The translations under genes and the position numbers were made by a program. A stretch of DNA of 64,000 nucleotides from Pseudomonas solani (GTDB lineage: Bacteria > Pseudomonadota > Gammaproteobacteria > Pseudomonadales > Pseudomonadaceae), in NCBI RefSeq assembly GCF_026072635.1, contig NZ_AP023081.1:5824501-5888500 (forward strand). The letters are read 5' to 3'. Under the pieces are notes generated by a model that was given only the letters and a program-made list of their open reading frames with translations, was not told where the DNA came from and ran no database searches. Below are positions 19,054 to 27,596 of the stretch, in pieces. How positions within the stretch are numbered: the stretch's first letter is position 1; each line of letters begins with the position of its first letter.

Positions 19054-20408
19054 TGCACGGCCTCCACGGGGATCAGTCGCTGCTCGGCCGCAGCGGCCTC
19101 GAGCAGGGTTGCCTGCCAGTACTTGTGCTGCAGCACGAACAGGCCCTCGTCCTCGGTGCGCACGCCGGACAGCAGCGGGTGCAGGTCGATCTCGCGGGCG
19201 GCCTCATCGGCGCCTTCCACCCAGTGCGCGGCGCCGCGGGACATGTCGTTCCAGCCACGGTTGCCCTGGTAGCCGAGCTGGCAGGAGCGGAACTCCTCCA
19301 GGTCGTCCGGGGTGGCCATGCCGCTGACGTTGAAGAAGTCCTCGTACTGGCGGATGCGCCTGGCGCGCGCTTCGGCGCTCTCGCCCCGGGGTGCGATGCA
19401 GTAGATGGTGATTTCCGTCTGGTTGACGGACAGGGGCCGGGCGATGCGGATCTGCGAGCTGAACTGGTCCATCAGGTAGACGTTGGGGTACAGGCAGAGG
19501 TTGCGCGAGTTCTCGATCATCCAGTCGGCACGGGCACGGCCGAAGTCCCGGGCCAGCTCGTCGCGGCGCTCGTAGAGGGGGCGGTCCTCGGGGTTGGCCC
19601 AGCGCGTCCAGAGCAGCAGGTGGCCCTTGTCGAAGGAGTAGAAGCCACCGCCGTTCTTGGCCCAGTTGCCGGCGCTCATGGTCCTGATCTCCTCCCCCGC
19701 CTCGCGCTGCTTGCGCTGGTTCTGGGTGGCGACGTAGTTCCAGTGCACGGAGCTGACGTGGTAGCCGTCGGCGCCGTTCTCGGCGGTCAGCTTCCAGTTG
19801 CCTTCGTAGATGTAGCTGCTGGAGCCGCGCAGCACCTCCAGGCCCTCGGGGGACTGGTCGACGATCATGTCGATGATCTTCGCCGACTCGCCCAGGTGCT
19901 CGGCCAGCGGCACCACGTCCGGGTTGAGGCTGCCGAAAAGGAAGCCGCGGTAGGACTCGAAGCGGGCGACGCGGGTCAGGTCGTGGGAGCCTTCGCAGTT
20001 GAAGCTTGACGGGTAGCCCGCCTCGGCCGGGTCCTTGACCTTGAGCAGCTTGCCGCTGTTGTTGAAGGTCCAGCCGTGGAAGGGACAGGTGTAGGACGCG
20101 CGGTTGCCGCTCTTGTGCCGGCACAGCTGCGCACCGCGATGGCTGCAGGCATTGAGGAAAGCGTTGAGCTCCCCGTCCTTGTTGCGCGCGATGAAGACCG
20201 GCTGGCGCCCCATGGTCAGGGTGAGGTAGTCGTTCTTCTCGGGAATCTGGCTCTCGTGGGCGAGGTACAGCCAGTTGCCTTCGAAGATGTGCTTCATCTC
20301 CAGTTCGAACAGACGCGGATCGGTGAACATCTCCCGCTTGCAGCGGTAGACGCCCTTCTCCTTGTCTTCCTCTAGCAGCGAATGCAGGAACTCGAATCCC
20401 AGGGACAT
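19050..20408 (-). CDS. benA: Benzoate 1,2-dioxygenase large subunit
   Basis: The catalytic alpha subunit, which adds O2 to benzoate to give the cis-dihydrodiol. From the ATG at 20408 it is 452 residues. The Rieske centre is C88/H90 and C108/H111 (CSHRG, CPFHGW), and the mononuclear iron site is within ENGADGYHVSSVHW. GGAGG a few bases before 20408 favours this start over 20423. Twin BenR-type sites lie 65-100 bp upstream. Confidence 0.95.
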   Translation of the reverse strand: MSLGFEFLHSLLEEDKEKGVYRCKREMFTDPRLFELEMKHIFEGNWLYLAHESQIPEKNDYLTLTMGRQPVFIARNKDGELNAFLNACSHRGAQLCRHKSGNRASYTCPFHGWTFNNSGKLLKVKDPAEAGYPSSFNCEGSHDLTRVARFESYRGFLFGSLNPDVVPLAEHLGESAKIIDMIVDQSPEGLEVLRGSSSYIYEGNWKLTAENGADGYHVSSVHWNYVATQNQRKQREAGEEIRTMSAGNWAKNGGGFYSFDKGHLLLWTRWANPEDRPLYERRDELARDFGRARADWMIENSRNLCLYPNVYLMDQFSSQIRIARPLSVNQTEITIYCIAPRGESAEARARRIRQYEDFFNVSGMATPDDLEEFRSCQLGYQGNRGWNDMSRGAAHWVEGADEAAREIDLHPLLSGVRTEDEGLFVLQHKYWQATLLEAAAAEQRLIPVEAVQ

Positions 20409-20472
20409 GGCCAGGGCCTCCATTGTTATGTGTTCAGGCAGGCTCAGGTTAGGGAGGCGCGGGCAGCGGCAA

Positions 20473-20508
20473 TATCCGCCTTGTGCAGATCGCTATCCGT
20501 TTTGTGCA
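20473..20508 (-). promoter_or_regulatory. BenR (XylS-type) binding site at the benA promoter
   Basis: Read on the minus strand, TGCACAAAACGGATA (20508-20494) and TGCACAAGGCGGATA (20487-20473) are direct repeats 21 bp apart. Both fit TGCA-N6-GGNTA, the known half-site for XylS and BenR. The benA ATG is 65 bp beyond. Confidence 0.88.
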
Positions 20509-20578
20509 GAGGGGTTACGGGGTGTTGCGGATGGCGGGCATGGCGGCCGCTTCAAGGCGCGGATGCGCTTTTTGCAGG

Positions 20579-21140
20579 GGCGAATGAATTGGCTCTGTCT
20601 GCGTTAGCTGTTGTGGTTTTAATGCAAGCGCTCAAGTACGGACCTTTCCGGGCGCCCAAGGGTTCGTGCCCCCCACCGCATGGGTTTCGCTTCGCTCTAC
20701 ACCATCCTACGAAAGCCTGTGCGCACCACGTGGCGATGCGCTGGACGAAGAAAGGTGGGGCAGCCGCCAACGCCCCTCCAGGAGGCCGAACGCAGTCGTT
20801 GCGCCGGGGGACGAGCGGCATGGATGCCGCGAGAGGCGCGCCAGGCCATGGATGGCCCATCGCGCCGGCCCCCAGACGACGCTTGCGGCGAACGCACTTC
20901 AGTGCGGCCCGAAGGGCGAGCGTAGCGAGTAACGGCGATGGAGTGAGGGAACCCCGGCGAAGCCGGGGCCGGATGATGGGGCAAGCGTTTTTGGTTCCTT
21001 TTTTGTGGTTCGGCATCTCGACGATTGAAAAAAGGGACTCGCCCGGGAGGGCGAAACCAGAAGCATCATCAGAGCTCGGCAATCAGCTGGACTCAAATCC
21101 TCTAGCAACACTTAACGCAGACATAGCCAATTCATTCGCC
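20579..21140. mobile_element. MITE-like element with 28-bp terminal inverted repeats, copy 1
   Basis: The left end (20579-20606, starting GGCGAATGAATTGGC) and the right end (21113-21140) are inverted repeats matching at 27 of 28 bases. The 562-bp interior has no convincing gene and includes the common REP motif TTTCGCTTCGCTCTAC. A second full copy lies inverted at 51829-52331 and a broken one at 7554. No target duplication is obvious. The rest of the 20409-21261 gap holds only the benA promoter and plain spacer. Confidence 0.7.
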
Positions 21141-21261
21141 AACCAGGCCGTAGGAATGCCCCAACCCGGAGCCACATGAAGCACCATCATGGTGGAGGTA
21201 AAAAGCGACCTCCACCCTACCCCGCGGATGGATCAGGAGCCCCCAGAGCCGGAGCTCTGGA

Positions 21262-22221
21262 TTACAAACCCCGCCGCCTCAAGGTATCCGACGGCAACTC
21301 GCCGAACTGCGCTTTGTAGTTCTCGGCAAAGCGCCCGAGGTGCAGGAAACCGTAATCCAGGGCCAGCTCGGTGACATTGCGCACGCAGCAGTCCGGATCG
21401 CTGAGGCAGGCGTGGATGCGCTCGAGCTTCTTCTGGCGGATGTAGTGCCTGGGCGTGGTGCCGGCGTGGCGCTCGAACAGGGCGTAGAGCGAGCGCAGGC
21501 TCATCTGCGCCTGGGCGGCCAGCTCCTCGCTGGTGATGTCCTGCCTGAGGTTGCGCTCGATGTGATCGGCGATGCGCTCGAAGGACGCGGCCTGGGAACC
21601 GAGCTGCTCGCGGCTGACGTTGGTGCGCATCAGCGTGAGCATCTTGCTGGCGACGATCTGCGTGTAGTGGTCCTGGACACGCAGCAAGGGGTCGCGGCTT
21701 TCCGCCTCCTGGCAGACCATGGCCAGCAGGTTGATGAAGCCGTCCAGTTCCAGCAGGCGATAGCGGTTCTGCAGGAAGCGCACGCCGTCGCCCGGGCGCA
21801 GCCAGCGCTGCTCGTCGCAGACGGCCTCCATGAGCGCCACCGGCATCTTGAGGATGAACTTCTCGCAATCGTCGGAATAGGTCAGGTCGACCGGATCGTC
21901 CGGGTTGATCAGCAGCAGCTCGCCCGGCGCCAGGTAGTGCTCCTGGCGGTGCCCGCGCCACAGGCAATTGCCCTGTAGCAGGACCTGCAGGTGGTAGATG
22001 GTCTCCAGGGCCGGTGAGGTGACCCGCACGCTGCCGCCATAGCTGATGCGGCACAGGTCCAGGCTGGCGAACTTGCGGTGATTGAGGCTGGCCTCGGGCC
22101 ACCCCACGGTGGGCAGGCGGATATCGTGGGAGCCGACATGCTGGTTGACGTAACCCGACACCGCATAAGGGTCGGCACGCTCAAACACCATGCTGCGCTC
22201 GCTCAGCAGGCAATTTTCCAT
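21262..22221 (-). CDS. benR: AraC/XylS-family activator of the ben operon
   Basis: It activates benA transcription with benzoate as likely effector. The 319-residue protein has an N-terminal AraC-binding-like domain (residues about 30-200) and two C-terminal helix-turn-helices (ITSEELAAQAQMSLRSLYAL, then VRNVTELALDYGFLHLGRF). The ATG at 22221 is chosen; a TTG two codons earlier is possible. XylS-type half-sites before benA fit this regulator. Twin PcaR-type repeats lie 76-109 bp upstream of benR itself. Confidence 0.93.
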   Translation of the reverse strand: MENCLLSERSMVFERADPYAVSGYVNQHVGSHDIRLPTVGWPEASLNHRKFASLDLCRISYGGSVRVTSPALETIYHLQVLLQGNCLWRGHRQEHYLAPGELLLINPDDPVDLTYSDDCEKFILKMPVALMEAVCDEQRWLRPGDGVRFLQNRYRLLELDGFINLLAMVCQEAESRDPLLRVQDHYTQIVASKMLTLMRTNVSREQLGSQAASFERIADHIERNLRQDITSEELAAQAQMSLRSLYALFERHAGTTPRHYIRQKKLERIHACLSDPDCCVRNVTELALDYGFLHLGRFAENYKAQFGELPSDTLRRRGL

Positions 22222-22296
22222 GTCCAACGCACTCTTGTTGTTATTTTACGGAGCCACAGTGACCCGGCAAGGTATCCCCCGGACTGCGCCGCGGCA

Positions 22297-22330
22297 ATTC
22301 GACAATCGAATATCCGTTCGATTATCGAAC
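22297..22330. promoter_or_regulatory. Twin PcaR-type operator upstream of benR
   Basis: ATTCGACAATCGAAT (22297-22311) and GTTCGATTATCGAAC (22316-22330), 19 bp apart. The site lies between the pcaK stop and the benR start, so benR is the only gene it can precede on the minus strand. Confidence 0.78.
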
Positions 22331-22416
22331 ACCGCGATGAGTGCGATGAATCAGGGCCAGCCCGCAATTTTCAAGCAAGCCACGCCCGAATGACCCGTCC
22401 TGCAGGTCATATCGGG

Positions 22417-23766
22417 TCACGTCGCATCCGCATGGCTCACCAGCCCCTTGATCACCACCGCCGCCGTGGCGATGGCAGCGGGGACCACCAGCGCGGTCAG
22501 CACCTGTTCGAAGTTCCAGCCCAGGCCCAGCAGAGTGGCGCCGATCCAGGCGCCGAGGATGGCGCCGAAGCGACCGATGCCGAGCATCCAGGACACGCCC
22601 GTGGCGCGGCCCTGGGTGGGGTAGAAACGTGCGGCGAGGGACGGCATGGCCGATTGCGCGCCGTTGATGCACATGCCGGCGAGCAGCACCAGGGTCGCCA
22701 GCAGGGTGACCTGGCCCAGGCTCTGGCCGACGAAATAGGCGAAGACGCCCGCCAGCAGGTAGAACACGCCGATGACCTTGTGCGGGTTGAATCTGTCCAT
22801 CGCCCAGCCCACGCCCACGGCGCTGAGCACGCCGCCGAACTGGAACAACGCGCCGATGAAGGCGGCCTGCTCCATGCTCGCGCCGCTGTCGCGCATCAGG
22901 GTCGGCAGCCAGCTGGTGAGCAGGTAGACGATCACCAGGCCCATGAAGTAGGTCAGCCACAGCAGCAGGGTGCCGGCGCTGTAGGTGCCGGCGAAGACCA
23001 CCTTGAGCACGTTGCGGCTCTGCACCGTCTTCTGTTCCGGCACGCTGAAGTCCGTGGCCACGGCCACCTCCGCCGGGGCAATGGGGGCCAGCACCTGGCG
23101 TACCTTGTCGGCACCGCGATTGCGCACCACCAGGTAGCGGGCGGATTCCGGCAGCCAGACCACCAGCACCACCGCCAGCAGCAGCGGCAGCACGCCGCCG
23201 AGCAGCAGCAGGCTGTGCCAGCCGAAGGCCGGGATCATCTTCGCGGAGACGAAGCCACCGGAGGCCATGCCCAGGTTGAAGCCGCAGAACATGCTGGTCA
23301 CCAGCAGCGACTTGAGCCGCTCCGGCGTGTACTCGGAAAGCAGCGTGGTGGCGTTGGGCATCGCCGCGCCCAGGCCCAGGCCGGTGAGCAGGCGCAGCAC
23401 CAGCAACTGGTCGATGTCGCTGCTGAAGGCCGACAGCAGGCTGAACAGGCCGAAGAGGAACACCGCCACCACCAGCACGATCTTGCGGCCGAAGCGGTCG
23501 GCCAGCGGGCCGGAACCGAGGGCGCCGAAGACCATGCCGATCAGCGCGGCGCTCATCACCGGGCCAAGGCTGGCGCGGTCGATACCCCAGTCCTGGGTCA
23601 GGGCCGGGGCGATGAAGCCCATGGCGGCGGTGTCGAGGCCATCGAGGAAGACGATGAGGAAGCACAGCAGCACGATCCGCCATTGGTAGCGGGAAAGCGG
23701 CTGGGCGTTGATGAAGGATTGGACGTCGAGGGTACCGGCGGCCGGTAGCGATGCAGGGCGGGTCAT
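22417..23766 (-). CDS. pcaK: 4-hydroxybenzoate/protocatechuate MFS transporter
   Basis: An aromatic acid:H+ symporter of the inner membrane, 449 residues with about 12 helices. FLDGLDTAAMGFIAPAL in helix 1 and GPLADRFGRKI in the following loop are the PcaK-type signatures. The start MTRPASLPAAG at 23766 is used; longer frames add Arg-rich sequence without homology. It lies downstream of pcaR and has a twin PcaR-type site about 240-275 bp upstream, as expected of a PcaR-dependent transporter. Confidence 0.9.
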   Translation of the reverse strand: MTRPASLPAAGTLDVQSFINAQPLSRYQWRIVLLCFLIVFLDGLDTAAMGFIAPALTQDWGIDRASLGPVMSAALIGMVFGALGSGPLADRFGRKIVLVVAVFLFGLFSLLSAFSSDIDQLLVLRLLTGLGLGAAMPNATTLLSEYTPERLKSLLVTSMFCGFNLGMASGGFVSAKMIPAFGWHSLLLLGGVLPLLLAVVLVVWLPESARYLVVRNRGADKVRQVLAPIAPAEVAVATDFSVPEQKTVQSRNVLKVVFAGTYSAGTLLLWLTYFMGLVIVYLLTSWLPTLMRDSGASMEQAAFIGALFQFGGVLSAVGVGWAMDRFNPHKVIGVFYLLAGVFAYFVGQSLGQVTLLATLVLLAGMCINGAQSAMPSLAARFYPTQGRATGVSWMLGIGRFGAILGAWIGATLLGLGWNFEQVLTALVVPAAIATAAVVIKGLVSHADAT

Positions 23767-24006
23767 GTAGGAAGTTCCTGTGAAGGCGTCTTCGCGCGGC
23801 ACGGGCCGATGATCTCGGCTCCGTGGGGTAACGCACGAATGAGACAGGAATGAGCGTGCCCGGCAAGCGGAACCCTGCGGCGTGCGACAACGAAGCGCTT
23901 GCGCGCTGCGGATGGCTGCTGGCCATGGCTGACTCTCATTGTTTTTATGGGACCGCAGCGTCTCGTGCGGCCCGGCAAACACTACGGAGAGGCCTGGGGC
24001 AGTTCA

Positions 24007-24040
24007 ATTCGATAATCGACTATGCGTGCGCTTATCGAAC
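24007..24040. promoter_or_regulatory. Twin PcaR operator upstream of pcaK
   Basis: ATTCGATAATCGACT (24007-24021) and GTGCGCTTATCGAAC (24026-24040), 19 bp apart. The site lies between the pcaR stop and pcaK. Confidence 0.8.
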
Positions 24041-24086
24041 GCTTTGCAAGAGGTCGGCGGATGCCGGCCCCAAGGGGGAACGGCGC

Positions 24087-24929
24087 CTATTGGAACAGCC
24101 GTGCGCTGAGTTCCTTGCTCGCCTCCAGCAGCACCGGCAGGAAGCGTGTCTCCAGCTCCTGGCGGGTGACGCGCCCGGCGTGGGTGCCGACGTTGAGGGC
24201 GGCGAGCACCTGGCCGGCGGAATCCTTCAGCGGCACCGCCACCGAGCGCAGGCCGACTTCCAGCTCCTGGTCGATGATCACCCAGCCCTGGGTGCGGATC
24301 TCGGCGACGCTCGCGCGCAGCCCCTCGGGCGTGTGCACGGTGCGGCTGGTCTTGATCTGCAGGTCGGCATGCTCGATGTACTCCTCCAGCGCCGCGTCAT
24401 CCAGGGCGGCGAGAAGAATGCGGCCCATGGAGGTGCAATAAGCCGGCAGCCGGCTGCCGACGCTGAGGTCCACCGAGATCAGCCGCTGCGGCGTGGCCGA
24501 GCGGGCGATGTAGAGGATCTCGTCGCCCTCCAGGGTGGCCATGGAGCAGGCCTCGTGCAGCTGCTCGCTGAGACGGTCGAGGATCGGTTGCGCGGTGACC
24601 GCGAGCGGCGTCGAGGACAGGTAGGCGTGGCCGAGGGTGAGCACCTTGGGCAGCAGCGAGTAGGTGCGCCCGTCGGTGGTCACGTAGCCGAGGCTCATCA
24701 GCGTGTGCAGGCAGCGGCGCACGGCGGCGCGGGGAATCTCGGTGCGGTGGCTGATCTGGGCGATGGTCAGGTGGCGCTTGCGCTCCTGGAAGGCGTGGAT
24801 CACTGCCAGGCCACGGGCCAGGGAGGTCATGAAATTGGGGTCGCCGGTGAAGGCTTCGATGCGCTTGGCTGGCGAGGCGATGATGGGCGGCGCCAGGGGC
24901 GGCAGGGGGACTCGTTGTTCGTCGCTCAT
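24087..24929 (-). CDS. pcaR: IclR-family pathway regulator PcaR
   Basis: The beta-ketoadipate-responsive activator of pca genes, 280 residues. An IclR winged helix-turn-helix (TIAQISHRTEIPRAAVRRCL, residues about 55-75) is followed by the IclR effector domain (from about 100 to the C-terminus). The ATG at 24929 starts MSDEQRVPLP. Twin repeats 34-67 bp upstream indicate self-regulation, and similar repeats mark four other loci in the window. Its place next to pcaK matches the Pseudomonas arrangement. Confidence 0.94.
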   Translation of the reverse strand: MSDEQRVPLPPLAPPIIASPAKRIEAFTGDPNFMTSLARGLAVIHAFQERKRHLTIAQISHRTEIPRAAVRRCLHTLMSLGYVTTDGRTYSLLPKVLTLGHAYLSSTPLAVTAQPILDRLSEQLHEACSMATLEGDEILYIARSATPQRLISVDLSVGSRLPAYCTSMGRILLAALDDAALEEYIEHADLQIKTSRTVHTPEGLRASVAEIRTQGWVIIDQELEVGLRSVAVPLKDSAGQVLAALNVGTHAGRVTRQELETRFLPVLLEASKELSARLFQ

Positions 24930-24962
24930 TGTTGTTGTCCTTGGCTATCGCACCGGGCTGAT

Positions 24963-24996
24963 GGGCGATTATCGAAGCGGTGGGCGGTTATCGCAA
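24963..24996. promoter_or_regulatory. Twin PcaR operator at the pcaR promoter
   Basis: GGGCGATTATCGAAG (24963-24977) and GGGCGGTTATCGCAA (24982-24996), 19 bp apart, lie 34-67 bp before pcaR. A further half-like GGCTATCGCAC sits near 24944 but is out of the 19-bp register. Confidence 0.78.
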
Positions 24997-25056
24997 TTGG
25001 CGGCTGTTCAGTGGGTGCCCGCGCTCGCGGGGATGACGGTGCTCCCGGCAGATTCT

Positions 25057-26151
25057 CTAGGGGGCGGTATCCAGCTTCACGCTGCGCAGCTGCTTCATCC
25101 GGCTCAGGGTGCGGGCGAAATCCACGGCATTGCCGCCCTCGGCCAGTTGCTCCAGCGCCACGGCGGAGAACAGCCGCAGGTGCAGCCCCCGGTCGTAGGC
25201 GATGTCGATGAAATTCAGGAAGCGCTGGCTGACGTCCTGGGGGTGGTCGCCGAGGCGGTCCAGGCCGCTCACCGCCATGTGCGGGAAGTGCTCGATCAGC
25301 CACAGGTAGTCACTGGCCGAGCGCGGCGTGGCGAACAGCTCGTGGAAGTCCAGCCAGGCCCGGTCACCTTCCAGTGCATGCACCCGCAGCGGGTGGTGGT
25401 TGACCTCCAGCACCTGGTCCAGCAAGGCGCCCTCCCCCAATCCCAGGGAACGACGGATCGACGCGCCGCCATCCTCCGGCTCGGGCCAGCAGTAATCGCC
25501 CCAGGCTTCCAGCTCGGTGCTGTGCTGGCGGTAGTCCTGGCCGGCGTCGAGGGAGAACACGTCGAAGCGCTTCTCGATCAGCTGGATGGCCGGGCGGAAG
25601 CGCTCGCGGTACAGCGGGTTCGGGCACAGCCTGTCGGGGCTGTAGTTGGAGGTGCAGACCAGGCCCACGCCCTCCTCCACCAGCACCTTGAGCAGGCGCC
25701 CGAGCAGCATGGCGTCGCCGATGTCGTGCACGTGGAACTCGTCGAAGCACAGCAGCCGCGTCTGCTGGGCGATCTCCCGGGCGACACGGGCCAAGGGATC
25801 GGGCTGGCCGCTGAAGGCGAGCATGCGCACCTGCAACTCCTGCAGGAAGGCGTGGAAGTGCACGCGGCGCTTGGCCTGCACCGGCGCGGCGGCGAAGAAG
25901 GCGTCCATCACGAAGCTCTTGCCCCGGCCGACGCCGCCCCACAGGTAGACACCCGCCACCGGCCGGCGGAACCAGCCCCGACGCGCGTTCAGGTGTTTGT
26001 CCAGCCAGCTGCCGAGGTGCTCGACGGCCGCCTGCTGTGCGCTGTCGGCGCGGTAGCCCCGCGCCTCCAGCACCGCGTTGAAGTGCCGCCGGATGCGCTC
26101 GAGGACCGTTTCGGCGGGCTGATCGGACTGCAGCGTTCTAGAAGTCAAAGA
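25057..26151 (-). CDS. zapE: AFG1/ZapE-family ATPase inside the pca cluster
   Basis: A P-loop ATPase of the AFG1/ZapE family, linked in E. coli to Z-ring regulation under stress. Walker A is GGVGRGKS (residues 71-78 from the chosen start) and Walker B is LLCFDEFHV. About 364 residues fits the family. No ATG exists upstream of the P-loop. I chose the TTG at 26151, which overlaps the pcaG stop region; a TTG at 26187 is an alternative. The non-ATG start and overlap suggest coupling to pcaG. It is probably not the cell's only ZapE copy, but that is a guess. Confidence 0.8.
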   Translation of the reverse strand, partial: SLTSRTLQSDQPAETVLERIRRHFNAVLEARGYRADSAQQAAVEHLGSWLDKHLNARRGWFRRPVAGVYLWGGVGRGKSFVMDAFFAAAPVQAKRRVHFHAFLQELQVRMLAFSGQPDPLARVAREIAQQTRLLCFDEFHVHDIGDAMLLGRLLKVLVEEGVGLVCTSNYSPDRLCPNPLYRERFRPAIQLIEKRFDVFSLDAGQDYRQHSTELEAWGDYCWPEPEDGGASIRRSLGLGEGALLDQVLEVNHHPLRVHALEGDRAWLDFHELFATPRSASDYLWLIEHFPHMAVSGLDRLGDHPQDVSQRFLNFIDIAYDRGLHLRLFSAVALEQLAEGGNAVDFARTLSRMKQLRSVKLDTAP

Positions 26152-26743
26152 AGACCGTTTCCCCTTCCCCCTGGATGCGGATATCAAAGCGGTAGGCGAG
26201 CTTGCCGTCCACCTCGCAGCGCTGGGCGACCAGGGTTTCCCGGCGCTGCGGCTGCTCGATCAGGGTGAGCACCGGGCAGCGGGCGTTGGCCTCGGCCTCG
26301 TCGTCGAAGTACAGGCGCGTCTGCAGGTGGATGTTGATGCCCCGGGCGAACAGCGAGACGTTGATGTGCGGCGCCATGGGCACCCCGGCGGCGTTGTGCA
26401 CCACGCCAGGCTTGATGGTCTTCAGCGTCCATTCGCCGGCATCGAAGGTGGTGGCGGTGCGGCCGAAGCCGTTGAAGGGCTTCTCCGGGTCGAAGGCGCT
26501 GTCGTAGCGGCCTTCATGGTCGGCCTGCCAGAACTCCAGGAAGGAATCGCGCACCAGGTGGCCGTTGCCGTCGTAGACGTGGCCGATGAGCAGGATGTGC
26601 TCGCCCGGCGCACCGGGCTTGGCCATCTCGCTCCAGATCTCCTGGTCGCGGACCGGGTTGCCGGCAGCGGCGAGCGCCAGGCCGATGTGCACATAGGGGC
26701 CGGCGGTTTGCGACGGGGTTTCCGGCAGCAATTGGATGGGCAT
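26138..26743 (-). CDS. pcaG: Protocatechuate 3,4-dioxygenase alpha subunit
   Basis: With PcaH it forms the intradiol ring-cleavage enzyme that turns protocatechuate into 3-carboxy-cis,cis-muconate. The 201-residue alpha chain has the shared beta-sandwich fold (HVYDGNGHLVRDSFLEFWQA, GRTAT, TIKPG) and lacks the iron-binding Tyr/His set, as alpha chains do. It starts 12 bp after the pcaH stop. Confidence 0.95.
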   Translation of the reverse strand: MPIQLLPETPSQTAGPYVHIGLALAAAGNPVRDQEIWSEMAKPGAPGEHILLIGHVYDGNGHLVRDSFLEFWQADHEGRYDSAFDPEKPFNGFGRTATTFDAGEWTLKTIKPGVVHNAAGVPMAPHINVSLFARGINIHLQTRLYFDDEAEANARCPVLTLIEQPQRRETLVAQRCEVDGKLAYRFDIRIQGEGETVFFDF

Positions 26744-26755
26744 GCGCGCAGCTCC

Positions 26756-27475
26756 TCAGCGGTTTTCGAAGTGGGTGCGGCGCTGGCCGCGCAAGACGAT
26801 GTCGAAGCGGTAGGCCAGGCAATCCATGGGGTTGGCCGCGCTCATGTCGAGCCTGGCGATCAGGCTCTGCACCGCCTCGAGGTTGGCGATGGACTTGACG
26901 ATGGGGCACATCGGGATCAGCGGGTCACCCTCGAAGTACAGCTGGGTGATCAGCCGGGTGGCGATCGACGGGCCGCTGATTGAGAAGTGGATATGCGCCG
27001 GGCGCCAGTCGTTGGGGCCGTTGCGCCACGGATAGGGGCCGGGCTTGATGGTGCGGAAGCTGTAGTAGCCCTCGCTGTCGGTCAGCGTCCGGCCGACGCC
27101 GCCGAAGTTCGGGTCCAGCGGCGCCAGGTAGCGGTCGTTCTTGTGGCGGTAGCGGCCGCCGGCGTTGGCCTGCCACATCTCCACCAGGGTGTGGGGGATC
27201 GGCTTGCCGTATTGGTCGCAGACGCGCCCGGCGACGATGATGCGCTCGCCGATGGGCAGGCCGCCGTGGTCGAAGTTGAGCAGGAGGTCGTTGTCGAAGC
27301 GCCCCAGCTTCAGGTGCGAGAAATCCGGGCCGCTGGTCTCGGAGACCGATTGCGGGATGCTCACCAGCGCCTGGCGCGGGGAACGGGGAATGGAGGTCTT
27401 GTAGTCGGGCGTCAGGGCCTTGGGGTGCCAGTTGCGATCACGAATGACGAAGCGGCTCTGTTGCGCATCGGGCAT
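26756..27475 (-). CDS. pcaH: Protocatechuate 3,4-dioxygenase beta subunit
   Basis: The iron-bearing catalytic chain of the ring-cleavage dioxygenase, 239 residues. The non-haem Fe(III) ligands are Y109, Y148, H161 and H163 (GRYRH, GPYPW, AHIHF). Counted without Met these are 108, 147, 160 and 162, as I recall for the P. putida enzyme. It is preceded by pcaQ on the same strand and by a PcaQ-type box about 105-120 bp upstream. Confidence 0.96.
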   Translation of the reverse strand: MPDAQQSRFVIRDRNWHPKALTPDYKTSIPRSPRQALVSIPQSVSETSGPDFSHLKLGRFDNDLLLNFDHGGLPIGERIIVAGRVCDQYGKPIPHTLVEMWQANAGGRYRHKNDRYLAPLDPNFGGVGRTLTDSEGYYSFRTIKPGPYPWRNGPNDWRPAHIHFSISGPSIATRLITQLYFEGDPLIPMCPIVKSIANLEAVQSLIARLDMSAANPMDCLAYRFDIVLRGQRRTHFENR

Positions 27476-27580
27476 GTCGATCTCCTTCTTATTGGATTTA
27501 TGGAGGCTGCAGGGCAGCAGGCTGTGGCGGAGTGTCGCGCCTCGCTGGCGGCGGTAAAACTGAAATAACGCCGCCCATCC

Positions 27581-27596
27581 ATAACCAATCAGTTAA
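27581..27596. promoter_or_regulatory. PcaQ-type LysR box before pcaH
   Basis: ATAACC-AATC-AGTTAA matches 11 of the 12 defined bases of ATAACC-N4-GGTTAA, the motif described for PcaQ in Sinorhizobium. It overlaps the last codon and stop of pcaQ, upstream of pcaHG. A related GGTTAT half lies near 28588, upstream of pcaQ. Confidence 0.65.

Noticed and set aside
20382..21179. Long plus-strand frame through the MITE-like element
   Set aside because: It translates repeat sequence, and the protein is not conserved between the two element copies.
24944..24956. Third repeat at the pcaR promoter
   Set aside because: It is 24 rather than 19 bp from the next repeat and matches only the TATCGCAC half.
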